Of a DNA stretch of 64,000 nt, positions 53,582 to 63,464 are shown one piece after another. Both the position numbers and the translations under genes were made by a program. Under the pieces are notes generated by a model that had not been told where the DNA came from, searched no databases, and was given only the letters and a program-made list of their open reading frames with translations. Location: contig NZ_JAJHUO010000003.1 of NCBI RefSeq assembly GCF_020859565.1, positions 223,833-287,832 of the forward strand, read 5' to 3'. The first letter of the stretch is position 1. Every line of letters starts with the position of its first letter. The stretch is from Saccharothrix luteola. Lineage in GTDB: Bacteria > Actinomycetota > Actinomycetes > Mycobacteriales > Pseudonocardiaceae.

Positions 53582-54874
53582 GTGACTCGATGGGCGATCG
53601 TGATCGCGTTGACCACCGCGGTGGGGCTGGGCGGCACGGCGCACGCCACGCCGCCACCGCCGCCCAACCCCAGCGACGCCGAGATCAGCGCCGGCCGGCA
53701 GCAGGCCGACGCCAAGGCGGCCCACGTCGGTGAGCTGACCGGTCGGCTCACCGACGCCGAGGCGCGCCTGCGCGACCTTACCGACGAGGTCGCGTTCAAG
53801 CTGGAACTGGCCAACAAGGCGCGGGTCGACCTGGACACCGCCCAGGGCGAGGCGGACCGGGCGCGCCGGGACGCCGACGCGGCGCGGGTCGAGGCCGACG
53901 CCGCCGCCCGGGCCGTCGAGGACGCCCGCGTGCGGCTGGACGAGTTCGCCGCCGCCAGCTTCGAGCAGGGCAGCCTGGTCGGCTCGGTCTCGGCCTACTT
54001 CGGCGCGACCAGCCCGCAGGACCTGCTCGCGCGCGCGCAGCTGCTCCAGGCCGTCAGCGAGTCGAGCCTCGACGCCCTGGACGACGTCGAGCGCACCCGC
54101 GCCGAGCAGGCGAACAAGGACTCCGCCGCGCGTGCCGCGCTCGACTTGGCGGACCGGACGCAGGCCGCCGCGGACCAGGCCAAGCGGGACGCCGACGCGG
54201 CGCAGGCCACCGCCGTGCAGGCGCAGCAGGGCCAGGCCGCCGCCGCGCGCAGCATCCAGGACGACAAGGCACGCGTGGAGGGCGAGCTGAACCAGGCGCT
54301 GACCGCGGTCGAAGGGCTGGAGGACCAACGCGCCCAGTACGACCGGTGGCTGGTGGACAAGCGCCGCCAGGACGAGGAAGCCGCACGCCTGGCCGCCCTC
54401 GCCGCCGCGGCGGCGCCCCAGGCGCCACGACCGCCGACGGTCGCGGCGCCGAGCGGCCACGGTGTGGAGACCGTCGTCACCCGCGCGCTGCAGCAGCTCG
54501 GCGTGCGGTACTCGTGGGGCGGCGGCAACTACCACGGCCCGACCGTCGGCATCCGCGACGGCGGCGTCGGCGACGCGCACGGCGACTACTACAGCGTCGG
54601 CTTCGACTGCTCCGGGCTGATGATGTACGCGTTCGCGGGCGTCGGCGTCTACCTGCCGCACTACAGCGGCTACCAGTACCACGCGGGCCGCAAGGTGCCG
54701 CTCGCCCAGGCGCGGCGCGGCGACATGCTGTTCTGGGGGCCGAACGGCGGCACGCACGTCGCGCTCTACCTCGGCGACGGCATGATGGTCGAGGCGCCGT
54801 ACTCCGGCTCGCACGTCCGCGTCGCCCCGGTCCGCTACGGCGGGATCATGCCGTACGCCACGCGCCTGCTGTAG
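53582..54874 (+). CDS. Secreted NlpC/P60 peptidoglycan hydrolase, RipA-like
   Basis: A 430-residue secreted cell-wall hydrolase. Signal peptide to about residue 22 (GTAHA). A long Ala/Asp/Gln/Arg-rich coiled coil (about 35-285) precedes a C-terminal NlpC/P60 domain (about 300-430) with Cys343 in FDCSGLMM and His392 in GTHVALYL. Such enzymes cut the D-Glu to mDAP bond, and RipA acts in septum splitting. GTG 53582 has GGGGAGG upstream. In Mycobacterium ripA lies between acn and moxR1; here the same order is kept with extra genes inserted, supporting orthology. Confidence 0.9.
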   Translation: MTRWAIVIALTTAVGLGGTAHATPPPPPNPSDAEISAGRQQADAKAAHVGELTGRLTDAEARLRDLTDEVAFKLELANKARVDLDTAQGEADRARRDADAARVEADAAARAVEDARVRLDEFAAASFEQGSLVGSVSAYFGATSPQDLLARAQLLQAVSESSLDALDDVERTRAEQANKDSAARAALDLADRTQAAADQAKRDADAAQATAVQAQQGQAAAARSIQDDKARVEGELNQALTAVEGLEDQRAQYDRWLVDKRRQDEEAARLAALAAAAAPQAPRPPTVAAPSGHGVETVVTRALQQLGVRYSWGGGNYHGPTVGIRDGGVGDAHGDYYSVGFDCSGLMMYAFAGVGVYLPHYSGYQYHAGRKVPLAQARRGDMLFWGPNGGTHVALYLGDGMMVEAPYSGSHVRVAPVRYGGIMPYATRLL

Positions 54875-54901
54875 CCGTCGCCGGTCACCCGCGCACCCGG
54901 G

Positions 54902-55684
54902 TCAACGCCGGTCGCCGACGGGTTCCAGCCGCAGCTCGCGGACCTCCTCGCGCAGCGCCCTGATCTCCTCCAGCAGCACGTCGTCGGACGCGCCGGGCCG
55001 CGGTGAGGCCTCGGACTCCATCGCGCTGCACACCACCGCGATGAACAGGTTCAGCATGGTGAACGTGCCGACCAGCAGGTAGAGCACGAAGAAGATCCAG
55101 GCCAGCGGCTGGGTGACCATCAGGTCGCGCATCACGTCCGACCAGCCGTCGCCGGTGGTGAGCTGGAACAGCGTCAGGACGGTCGCGCCGAGGTCGCCGA
55201 ACCGGGGATCGCCGCCGGCGCGGAACAGGTTGACGGCGACCACGCTGCCCACGTACAGCATCAGCACCAGCAGCCCGGACAGCGACAGCAGGCCCGGGAC
55301 CGACTTCACCAGCGCGGTCACCACGCGGCGCATGCTCGGCACCATCGCGACCAGGCGCAACGCGCGCAGGATGCGCAGGGCCCGGATCACCGACAGCGGA
55401 CCGGCCGCTGGGAGCAGGGAGACGCCGACGACCACGAAGTCGAAGACGTTCCACGGGTCGCGGAAGAACCGGGGGCCGTGCGCGTACAGCCGCGCGGCCA
55501 GTTCCAGCACGAAGATCGCCAGGGCGGTGCGGTCCAGCACGTCGAACACGTCGCCGTAGGACGCGACCAGTGCCGTCGACGTCTCGCAGCCGAGGGTGAC
55601 CGCGTTGACCACGATCACCGCGATGACCATCCGCTGGAAGCGCCTGCCGTCCACGACATCGCGGACGCGGTCGCGCAAAGCCAT
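54902..55684 (-). CDS. Voltage-gated cation channel, single-domain type
   Basis: A 260-residue six-helix channel of the NaChBac type (four such subunits form a channel). S4 (about 98-120) has the repeated arginines in IRALRILRALRLVAM. The pore loop FQLTTGDGWSDVM (residues 173-185) carries TTGDGW where NaChBac has TLESW. S6 is VGTFTMLNLFIAVV, followed by a C-terminal coiled coil (EEIRALREEVRELRLE). GGAGGAG lies 6 nt before the ATG at 55684. Ion selectivity is uncertain. Confidence 0.88.
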   Translation of the reverse strand: MALRDRVRDVVDGRRFQRMVIAVIVVNAVTLGCETSTALVASYGDVFDVLDRTALAIFVLELAARLYAHGPRFFRDPWNVFDFVVVGVSLLPAAGPLSVIRALRILRALRLVAMVPSMRRVVTALVKSVPGLLSLSGLLVLMLYVGSVVAVNLFRAGGDPRFGDLGATVLTLFQLTTGDGWSDVMRDLMVTQPLAWIFFVLYLLVGTFTMLNLFIAVVCSAMESEASPRPGASDDVLLEEIRALREEVRELRLEPVGDRR

Positions 55685-55768
55685 GCCGAACTCCTCCTGC
55701 ACGCGTCGGGGATCTTGCTCGATCGAGCACCGCCCCATCGGCGGGTCGGCCGTACGGCTTGAGGGAAT

Positions 55769-56563
55769 TCACCTGGTCGAGCGGAAGAAATCCGATTTCG
55801 CGCGGGTGTAGTCGTCGTAGTCGTCGTCTCCGGCATGTGCTTCCGCCGCACGGAGTTTCGCGGCCTCGTACGCTTTCCGCACGGCCGGGTCGGCGCGCAG
55901 CCGGTCGCGGAAGTCGATCGTCCGCCGACGCCAGGGGTTGCCGAGCTGCCGCACGTGCAGGATCGCGGTCTCCGCCGGGTCGGGGCGGACGTAGAGCCGT
56001 TTGCGGTACCGCTCCGGCGGCACCTCCGGGTCGGTGTGCCAGTCGTGGGTCACGCCGGGGGAGTCGGGGCGGGCGCCCGCGGCCGCGCGGAAGCCCAGCG
56101 CGGTCATCGCGCGGTCGAGCGCGTCGGGGTCGGGCAACGCGGTCACGCCGAGCTGGAGGTCGACGAACCGCTTGGCGCGCAACCCCGGCACGGCGGTCGA
56201 GCCGATGTGCTCGTAGCTCCACGACGGCTCGGCGAGGTGCGCGCGCAGCCGGTCGAGCAGGCGGCGCGCGACGACGGGCAGCCGCGGGTCGTGCTCCTCC
56301 AGCACGGGCGGTGTGCGCGGTGGCGGGTCGATGCCCGCGAACCGGCGCGCGAACGGTGCGATCCGCTCGGACCACAGCGCGTCCACCCGGCCGGGACCGT
56401 CCACCACGACGTCCGCCCGCGGGTCCTCGACACCGCTCACGACGAGCGCGGCGGGCCCGGGCGGCTCGGCCACGGTCACCAACCCCGTCACGTCCAGCGC
56501 GCGCAACCGGTCCGCGACGGCCGGCGCGGACACCACTTCGACGAGCAGTCGCCGTTCATCCAT
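55769..56563 (-). CDS. GrpB/UPF0157-family protein
   Basis: A 264-residue protein whose C-terminal 170 residues are a GrpB domain (nucleotidyltransferase fold): YEHIGSTAVPGLRAKRFVDLQLGV and YRKRLYVRP. The N-terminal 95 residues (VEVVSAPAVADRLRALDVTG) are not part of GrpB and look like an added domain. Start ATG 56563. Function unknown; related proteins have been linked to glutathionyl or nucleotide metabolism without proof. Confidence 0.83.
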   Translation of the reverse strand: MDERRLLVEVVSAPAVADRLRALDVTGLVTVAEPPGPAALVVSGVEDPRADVVVDGPGRVDALWSERIAPFARRFAGIDPPPRTPPVLEEHDPRLPVVARRLLDRLRAHLAEPSWSYEHIGSTAVPGLRAKRFVDLQLGVTALPDPDALDRAMTALGFRAAAGARPDSPGVTHDWHTDPEVPPERYRKRLYVRPDPAETAILHVRQLGNPWRRRTIDFRDRLRADPAVRKAYEAAKLRAAEAHAGDDDYDDYTRAKSDFFRSTR

Positions 56564-56610
56564 GCGCCCATGATGGCGCGGACCCCGGAACCCGGGGCCC
56601 GCGCTCCGCG

Positions 56611-57357
56611 TCAGCGGTCCATCAAGGCGAACACGCCCCAGCCCAGGTACTCGCGCTGGTAGCGCGCGTACCGGGCCGGTCCGGCCGCGAGTTCGGCGCG
56701 CATCGCGGGCGCCAACTCGTCGTCCGGGTTCTCGTCGAGCCAACGGCGGGTGTTGAGCCACTGCGCCGCGACGTAGCGGTCCCAGCTGTCCTGGTCGGCC
56801 AGCACCATCTCGACCACGTCGCAGCCCAACCCGTCGAACTGCGCCAGGAGCCCCGGCAGCGACAGGTAGTCGTCCCGGTTGCTCGCGTGGCTGCCTTCCA
56901 CGGCGGCCTGGTCGGGCGGGTCGAGTCGCCAGAACGGGTGCCCGATCAGCAGCAGGCCGCCGGGGCGCAGGCTGCGCCGCAGCAGCTCCACCGTGCCGGG
57001 CACGCCGTCGCCGATCCACGCCGCGCCGACGCACGCGGCGATGTCCACCGGCTCGTCGGCCACGTGGCCCGAGGCGTCGCCGTGCACGAACTCCAGCCGG
57101 TCGGCCACACCCAGTTCGACCGCCCTGGCTTTCGCCGAGGCGAGGAACGTCGGGCTGAGGTCGACGCCCGTGCCGGTCAGCCCGTGGTCACGGGCCCAGG
57201 TGCACAGCATCTCGCCCGAACCGCAGGCGAGGTCGAGCACGCGCCACCCGGGTTCCGGGCGCAGCGCCCGCCCGAGGACGGCCAACTTGGCGTCGTCGAG
57301 CGGGTTGTGGATGCGGTGGGTGCTTTCACGGATGGTGAAACCACGGGGTATGTCCAC
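56611..57357 (-). CDS. Class I SAM-dependent methyltransferase
   Basis: A 248-residue Rossmann-fold methyltransferase with motif I VLDLACGSGEML, motif II-like GTGVDLSPTFL and FVHGDASGHV, and a later LLLIGHPFW strand. GTG 57357. Substrate unknown. It may be co-transcribed with the GrpB gene 47 nt downstream. Confidence 0.85.
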   Translation of the reverse strand: MDIPRGFTIRESTHRIHNPLDDAKLAVLGRALRPEPGWRVLDLACGSGEMLCTWARDHGLTGTGVDLSPTFLASAKARAVELGVADRLEFVHGDASGHVADEPVDIAACVGAAWIGDGVPGTVELLRRSLRPGGLLLIGHPFWRLDPPDQAAVEGSHASNRDDYLSLPGLLAQFDGLGCDVVEMVLADQDSWDRYVAAQWLNTRRWLDENPDDELAPAMRAELAAGPARYARYQREYLGWGVFALMDR

Positions 57358-57685
57358 TTCCGGTCCTCACGTCCAGGGGAAAGGTCGGCGTGATCGGCCG
57401 CTCGGCGGCCGTGGCCCGGACGGGCATGCAATGCACCTCGTTCGCACTGGTGAGGATGGACGGCGGCGAGGTTAGGCAGGACCGCGGGCGTTGTCCACCG
57501 GTTTATCCCTGCCCGTCTCACTTGGTTTGTCCACTGTGGACTACGGGTGGATATGAACCCTATTCGGCACCATCGCGGAATTGTGACCCTGAAAATGCGG
57601 AGAAATGCTCCTGATCACCCGAATGCGCGGCCCGGATTCGGTAGCGTCAGTGGTCTGAGGGAGGAAGTCAAGTCCAGGGGGGACC
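57358..57685. promoter_or_regulatory. Divergent spacer with 13-bp inverted repeat
   Basis: The 328-bp spacer between the methyltransferase and the hydrolase contains GTCCACTGTGGAC at 57529-57541, a perfect 6-bp inverted repeat with a one-base centre, and the related word TTGTCCACCGG 38 nt earlier. These may be operator elements. No gene is supported here. Confidence 0.4.
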
Positions 57686-58477
57686 ATGACGGCCGGCCGC
57701 TTGATTCTCGACGACGGCGAATTGACCTATCACAGACGTGGCGAGGGGCCGCCGGTCGTGCTGCTGCACGCCGGTGGGCTCGGGGGCGCCATGTGGGACC
57801 GCCAGTTCGACCTGCTGGCGCGGGACCACACCGTGGTCCGGTACGACGCGAGGGGGCACGGCGAGTCGTCGCCGATCACCGGCCCCTACTCGCACCACGA
57901 AGACCTGAGGGACCTGCTGGACGTGCTGGACCTCGACCGGCCGGTGCTGGTCGGCCTGTCGCTCGGCGCCCGCACCGCGATCGACTTCGCGGTCGCCCAC
58001 CCCGACCGGGTGGCCGACCTGGTGCTGGTCGGGCCGGGCGTCAGCGGGATGAAGTTCGAGGACCCGTTCATCCTGGACCAGCTCACGCGGATCCGGGCGG
58101 CCACCACCGTGGACGAGGTCGCGGAGTGCGTGCTGCGGATGTGGGTCGACGGTCCGCACCGGTCGCCGGACGAGGTCGACCCGGCGGTGCGGGAGCTGTG
58201 CCGCGCCCTGACCGTCCACGCCGTGTCGAGCGGCGTGTTCACGACCATGCCGGACGAGGTGCACGCCGTGGACCGGCTGGGCGAGCTCACCGCGCGGACG
58301 CTCGTCGTCGTCGGCGACCTCGACTCCTCGGACATCCGCGCGGTGGCCGATCTCGTGCTCGCCTCCGCGCCGCGCGCGGAGCAGGTCGTCGTCGAGGGCG
58401 CCGCCCACCTGGTGAACCTCGACCGGCCGGACGAGTTCGACCGCGCCCTGCTGCGGTTCCTCAGCGCGTCGCGATGA
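57686..58477 (+). CDS. Alpha/beta hydrolase
   Basis: A 263-residue alpha/beta hydrolase: oxyanion region VVLLHAGGLGGAMWD, nucleophile Ser in VGLSLGART, acid Asp in VVGDLDSSD, base His in EGAAHLVNL. About 3-oxoadipate enol-lactonase/haloperoxidase size. GGGG lies just before the ATG. It overlaps the diguanylate cyclase gene by 4 nt (ATGA), which ties the two in one transcript. Substrate unknown. Confidence 0.87.
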   Translation: MTAGRLILDDGELTYHRRGEGPPVVLLHAGGLGGAMWDRQFDLLARDHTVVRYDARGHGESSPITGPYSHHEDLRDLLDVLDLDRPVLVGLSLGARTAIDFAVAHPDRVADLVLVGPGVSGMKFEDPFILDQLTRIRAATTVDEVAECVLRMWVDGPHRSPDEVDPAVRELCRALTVHAVSSGVFTTMPDEVHAVDRLGELTARTLVVVGDLDSSDIRAVADLVLASAPRAEQVVVEGAAHLVNLDRPDEFDRALLRFLSASR

Positions 58478-59901
58478 ACGGCGGCTTCCACCAGGCGGTG
58501 CTCGACCGGGCCGACGCCGCGGTGCTGGTGGTCGACCCGAGCGACCTGGGCGTGCGGTGGGCGTCCCCGGCCGCCCGGCGGTTGTTCGGCGCCGCGTCCG
58601 GCCTGCTGCCCGACCTGGTGGCGAACGGCGACTCGGCGGCGGTCGGCACGTTCCTCCAAGCGGCGGGCCGCGCGGGCGCGTCGCGGCTGACGTGCGCGGT
58701 GCCCGTGGAGGGCTCCGTGCACCGCAGGGTCGACCTGATCGCCCGCGACCTGAGCGAGGACCCGGACGTGCGCGGCCTGGTGGTGGTCGCGCTCGACGTC
58801 ACGGGCTGGGCGGAGACGGCCGACGAGCTGGGCAGCAGGCTCAACACCGACGCGTTGACGGGCCTGGTGAACCGCACCGGGTTCCTGCCGCGGCTGGAGC
58901 AGGCCGTGCGCGGCGCGCCGGGTCCGGTGCTGGTGTTCCTCGACCTCGACCAGTTCAAGGACGTCAACGACCGCCACGGGCACGCGGCGGGTGACCACGT
59001 GCTGCGCCTGGTCGCGTCCCGGCTGGCCGCGGTGGTGGCCGGCCGCGGCACGGCGGCCAGGCTCGGCGGCGACGAGTTCGTCGTGCTGCTCGACGAGCTG
59101 GACGAGCAGCAGGCGATCGCCGCGGCGCAGGAGATCCTGACCGTCATCGCCACACCGATCACGTTGGACGAAGGCGTGATCCGGGTGTCGGTGTCGGCGG
59201 GCATCACGTTCGTCCGGCCCGGTCACGGCGCGGAGGACCTGCTGCACCAGGCGGATCTGGCCATGTACCGGGCGAAGACGATCGGCCCGGTGGGCGTCGC
59301 CGTCTACGACCAGGACCTGGAGGACTGGGCGCTGGCGCGCAAGCACCAGGTCGACCGGCTCGCCGAACGGCTGGAGGAGCTGCACGCGGAGAACCGCGCG
59401 CTGGCCGAGGCGGCGACCATCGACCAGCGCACGGGCCTGCCGAACCCGGCGACGTTCGACGTCGACCACGCCCGCCGCAACCGCGCCGGCGAGCCGTACA
59501 GCCTGCTGCTGGTCGACATCGACCGCTTCCACAGCTACAACACGCTCTACCGCTACCTGGCCGGGCACGAGACGCTGCGCAAGGTCGCCGAGGCCATCGA
59601 CCGCACCACCCGCGCGGGTGATCGCGCCTACCGGTACGGGGGCGAGGAGTTCACCGTGCTGCTGCCGGGCACGCGGCTGGCCGGCGCGCTGGCGTCCGGC
59701 GAGCGGATCAGGCAGGCGGTGGAGCGGCTCGGGCTGGAGCACCGGGGCAACACGGGCGGCGTGGTGACGGTGTCGATCGGCGCGGTGGAGGTCGCGCCGG
59801 GCGCGTCCGTCACCGACGCGGTGGAGGAGGCCAGCGTGGCGGTGCTGGAGGCCAAGGACGCGGGCCGCAACCGGGTGGTGGGCCGCCGTGCCGGTGGCTG
59901 A
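58474..59901 (+). CDS. PAS-GGDEF-GGDEF diguanylate cyclase
   Basis: A 475-residue soluble protein: PAS-like sensor (about 1-115), GGDEF domain 1 (about 120-280) and GGDEF domain 2 (about 315-470), no EAL. Domain 1 has DLDQFKDVNDRHGHAAGD and GGDEF (198-202), all canonical, but no RxxD inhibitory site before it. Domain 2 has GGEEF (389-393) with the RxxD site R380-D383 five residues upstream, but its substrate motif is degenerate (DRFHSYNTLYRYLAGHE). So domain 1 probably makes c-di-GMP and domain 2 may sense it. The neighbouring MHYT gene supports a signalling role. Confidence 0.9.
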   Translation: MNGGFHQAVLDRADAAVLVVDPSDLGVRWASPAARRLFGAASGLLPDLVANGDSAAVGTFLQAAGRAGASRLTCAVPVEGSVHRRVDLIARDLSEDPDVRGLVVVALDVTGWAETADELGSRLNTDALTGLVNRTGFLPRLEQAVRGAPGPVLVFLDLDQFKDVNDRHGHAAGDHVLRLVASRLAAVVAGRGTAARLGGDEFVVLLDELDEQQAIAAAQEILTVIATPITLDEGVIRVSVSAGITFVRPGHGAEDLLHQADLAMYRAKTIGPVGVAVYDQDLEDWALARKHQVDRLAERLEELHAENRALAEAATIDQRTGLPNPATFDVDHARRNRAGEPYSLLLVDIDRFHSYNTLYRYLAGHETLRKVAEAIDRTTRAGDRAYRYGGEEFTVLLPGTRLAGALASGERIRQAVERLGLEHRGNTGGVVTVSIGAVEVAPGASVTDAVEEASVAVLEAKDAGRNRVVGRRAGG

Positions 59902-60048
59902 GCCGCCCTCACCCGCCTGGGGTTGGCGTGGTCCGTTCAGCCCAGCCGATGACTACTGTACGTAGAGAAAGAGCTCGAATTCATGTCCGATCGATGAAAT
60001 CATCTGGACTAACGTCATGAACGTGGTGACGCTGGGTCAGGGTTGAGT

Positions 60049-60798
60049 GTGAACCACGATTCGCTGCGGCACTTCTCCGACGGCCTGTCCACGCTGGTGC
60101 TGGCCTACGTCGTCTCCGTCATCGGCTCGCTGATCGGCCTGGCCTGCATGGCCCGCGCCCAGGGCGAGCCGACCCGTGCCACCAAGGCGCGCTGGACCGT
60201 GTTCGGCGCGTTCGCCATCGGTGGCGTCGCGATCTGGCTGATGCACTTCATCGCCATGCTCGGCTTCGACGTGCCCGGCGCCTCGATCAAGTACTCCGTG
60301 CCGCTGACCGCGTTGTCCGCGGTGGTGGCGATCGGCGTGGTCGGCCTCGGGCTGTCGCTGGTGACGCTCGTCCGGTTCACCAGGATGCGGCTGCTCGTCG
60401 CCGGCACGCTGGCCGGGCTGGGCGTGGCGGGCATGCACTACCTGGGCATGTCGGCCATCCGGTTCCGCGGCGGGATCACCTACGACCCGGCGCTCGTGGT
60501 GGTGTCCTGCGCGATCGCGGTGGTGGCGGCGACCGCCGCGTTCTGGTTCACCCTGGTCGTCAAGACCGGCGTGGCCAGGGTCGCGGCGGGGTTGATCATG
60601 GGCGTGGCGGTCACCGGCATGCACTACACCGGCATGGCCGCGGTGCGGGTCACGACCGACCCGACGATGGCCTCGCCGCAGGGCACCGCCGTGTTCGACC
60701 TGGTGTTCCCGGTGTTCGTGACCAGCGCCCTGGTGGTGGCGGCACTGCTGTGGATGCTCTTCACCGCCGACGACGAGGTGGTGGGGGAGACCGCGTAG
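60049..60798 (+). CDS. MHYT-domain membrane sensor
   Basis: A 249-residue protein with seven predicted helices. The three MHYT repeats are WLMHFIAMLGF, GMHYLGMSAI and GMHYTGMAAV, whose His and Met are thought to bind a metal (copper) and sense O2, CO or NO. In other bacteria MHYT is fused to GGDEF/EAL domains; here it stands alone 147 nt downstream of the tandem-GGDEF gene. GTG 60049 has AGGG upstream; a TTG at 60043 is an alternative. Confidence 0.9.
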   Translation: MNHDSLRHFSDGLSTLVLAYVVSVIGSLIGLACMARAQGEPTRATKARWTVFGAFAIGGVAIWLMHFIAMLGFDVPGASIKYSVPLTALSAVVAIGVVGLGLSLVTLVRFTRMRLLVAGTLAGLGVAGMHYLGMSAIRFRGGITYDPALVVVSCAIAVVAATAAFWFTLVVKTGVARVAAGLIMGVAVTGMHYTGMAAVRVTTDPTMASPQGTAVFDLVFPVFVTSALVVAALLWMLFTADDEVVGETA

Positions 60799-60818
60799 GC
60801 ACGGCTACGGTGGGCCGC

Positions 60819-61352
60819 GTGGCGTGGTCGGCGGTGGTTCTGGCGGGTGGTCGGGGCAGCAGGTTGGGCGGCGTGGACAAGGCGTCGGTAGTGGTCGACG
60901 GCCGCACGTTGCTCGCCCATGTGCTGGACGCGGTCGCGCTCGCGCGGCGCACCGTCGTCGTCGGCCCGCGCAAGGACGACGTGCCCGGCGTGACGTGGGC
61001 GCGGGAGGACCCGCCCGGCGGCGGGCCGGTCGCGGGGCTGGCCGCCGGACTCGCGCACGTCGCGACCGACCTGGTGGTGGTGCTCGCGGTGGACCAGCCG
61101 GGCATCACCCGGTCCACTGTGGACCGGCTGCTCGCGGCCGTCGGCGACGTCGGCGCGGTCCTCGTGGACGAGGAGGGGCGGTCGCAGTGGCTCGCCGGGG
61201 CGTGGCGCACCGGGTCGTTGCGCGCAGCCGTGCCCGCCGACCCGCGCGACGTCTCGATGCGCTCGGTCCTCGGGCCGCTGAACCCGGTGGCCGTCGCCGC
61301 GGGGCCGGGCGAGGCGCGCGACGTGGACACCCCGCGCGATCTGTCCCCCTGA
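60819..61352 (+). CDS. mobA: Molybdenum cofactor guanylyltransferase
   Basis: A 177-residue MobA-like nucleotidyltransferase that attaches GMP to molybdopterin. The N-terminal LAGGRGSRLGGVDKA signature and the metal-binding DQPGI are present. GTG 60819 is preferred; a TACGGT hexamer (60806-60811) ends 7 nt upstream, so the transcript may be leaderless. A related family (MobA-like NTP transferases) is not excluded. Confidence 0.83.
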   Translation: MAWSAVVLAGGRGSRLGGVDKASVVVDGRTLLAHVLDAVALARRTVVVGPRKDDVPGVTWAREDPPGGGPVAGLAAGLAHVATDLVVVLAVDQPGITRSTVDRLLAAVGDVGAVLVDEEGRSQWLAGAWRTGSLRAAVPADPRDVSMRSVLGPLNPVAVAAGPGEARDVDTPRDLSP

Positions 61353-61485
61353 CGGGCGACCAAGATCGGGTGAAATGGGCGTGAGCTGCATCGCTGCCCG
61401 TTTCCCGGGTCGGACCCCTTCACAAGAGCCACACCGTCGGCAGGGGAGACTGGGCACAGTCGCACAACCCTGTCGAGGAGGACCT

Positions 61486-62513
<1,028 letters not shown>

Positions 62514-62517
<4 letters not shown>

Positions 62518-63464
62518 CCGAGCCGGACCCGCAGGTCGCCGACCGGCCGGGCTGGGCGCCGCCGGTGCTGCACGGCGGTCGGATGGAAGCGGCGCTGCGC
62601 ACGCTCGAACTGGAGGTCCGCCGCCGGCTCGACGGGCTGCTCCAGGGCAACCACCTCGGCCTCGTGCCCGGACCGGGCTCCGAGCCCGGCGAGGCGCGGC
62701 CCTACCAGCCCGGTGACGACGTGCGGCGGATGGACTGGGCGGTCACCGCCCGCACCACCGTGCCGCACATCCGCGAGACCGTCGCCGACCGCGAGTTGGA
62801 GACGTGGCTCGCGGTCGACCTGTCGCCGAGCCTCGACTTCGGCACGGCGGCGTGCGAGAAGCGCGACCTGGTGGTCGCCGCGACGGCCGCGGTGGCGCAC
62901 CTGACCCGTGGCGGCGGCAACCGGATCGGCGCCCTGGTCTCCACGGGCGAGGACCTCGTCCGCGTGCCCGCCCGCGGTGGCCTGGCGCACTCGCGCGGCC
63001 TGATCCGCAAGGTCGCCGAGACGCCCCGAGCGCCCGAGGGCACCCGCGGCTCGCTGGCCGACGTGGTCGAGCAACTGCGCCGCCCGCCGCGGCGGCGCGG
63101 CTTGGTCGTGGTGATCTCGGACTTCCTCGGCGGCACGGAGTGGCAGCGCCCGCTGCGCGCGTTGTCCGCCCGGCACGACCTGGTGGCGATCGAGGTGATC
63201 GACCCGCGTGACATCGACCTGCCCGAGGTGGGCCGGGTCGTGCTGGCCGACCCCGAGACGGGCAGGCAGCGGGAAGTCGTCGCGTCGCCGCTGCTGCGCC
63301 GGGAGTTCGCCGCGGCGGCGGCCGAGCACCGCGCCGAGGTGGCCGCGGGACTGCGTCGCGCCGGTGCGGGCCACCTGGTGCTGCGCACGGACTCGGACTG
63401 GATCGCCGACACCGTGCGGTTCGTCGTCGCGCGCAAGCGCCGCTGGTCGGGAGGGGTGGCCTGA
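62514..63464 (+). CDS. DUF58 domain protein
   Basis: A 316-residue protein with the DUF58 core (GSEPGEARPYQPGDDVRRMDW) followed by a vWA-like fold (LAVDLSPSLDFG with a DxSxS motif, VVVISDFLG). The usual partner of MoxR. The GTG overlaps the moxR stop by 4 nt and its stop overlaps the next ATG by one base. Confidence 0.92.
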
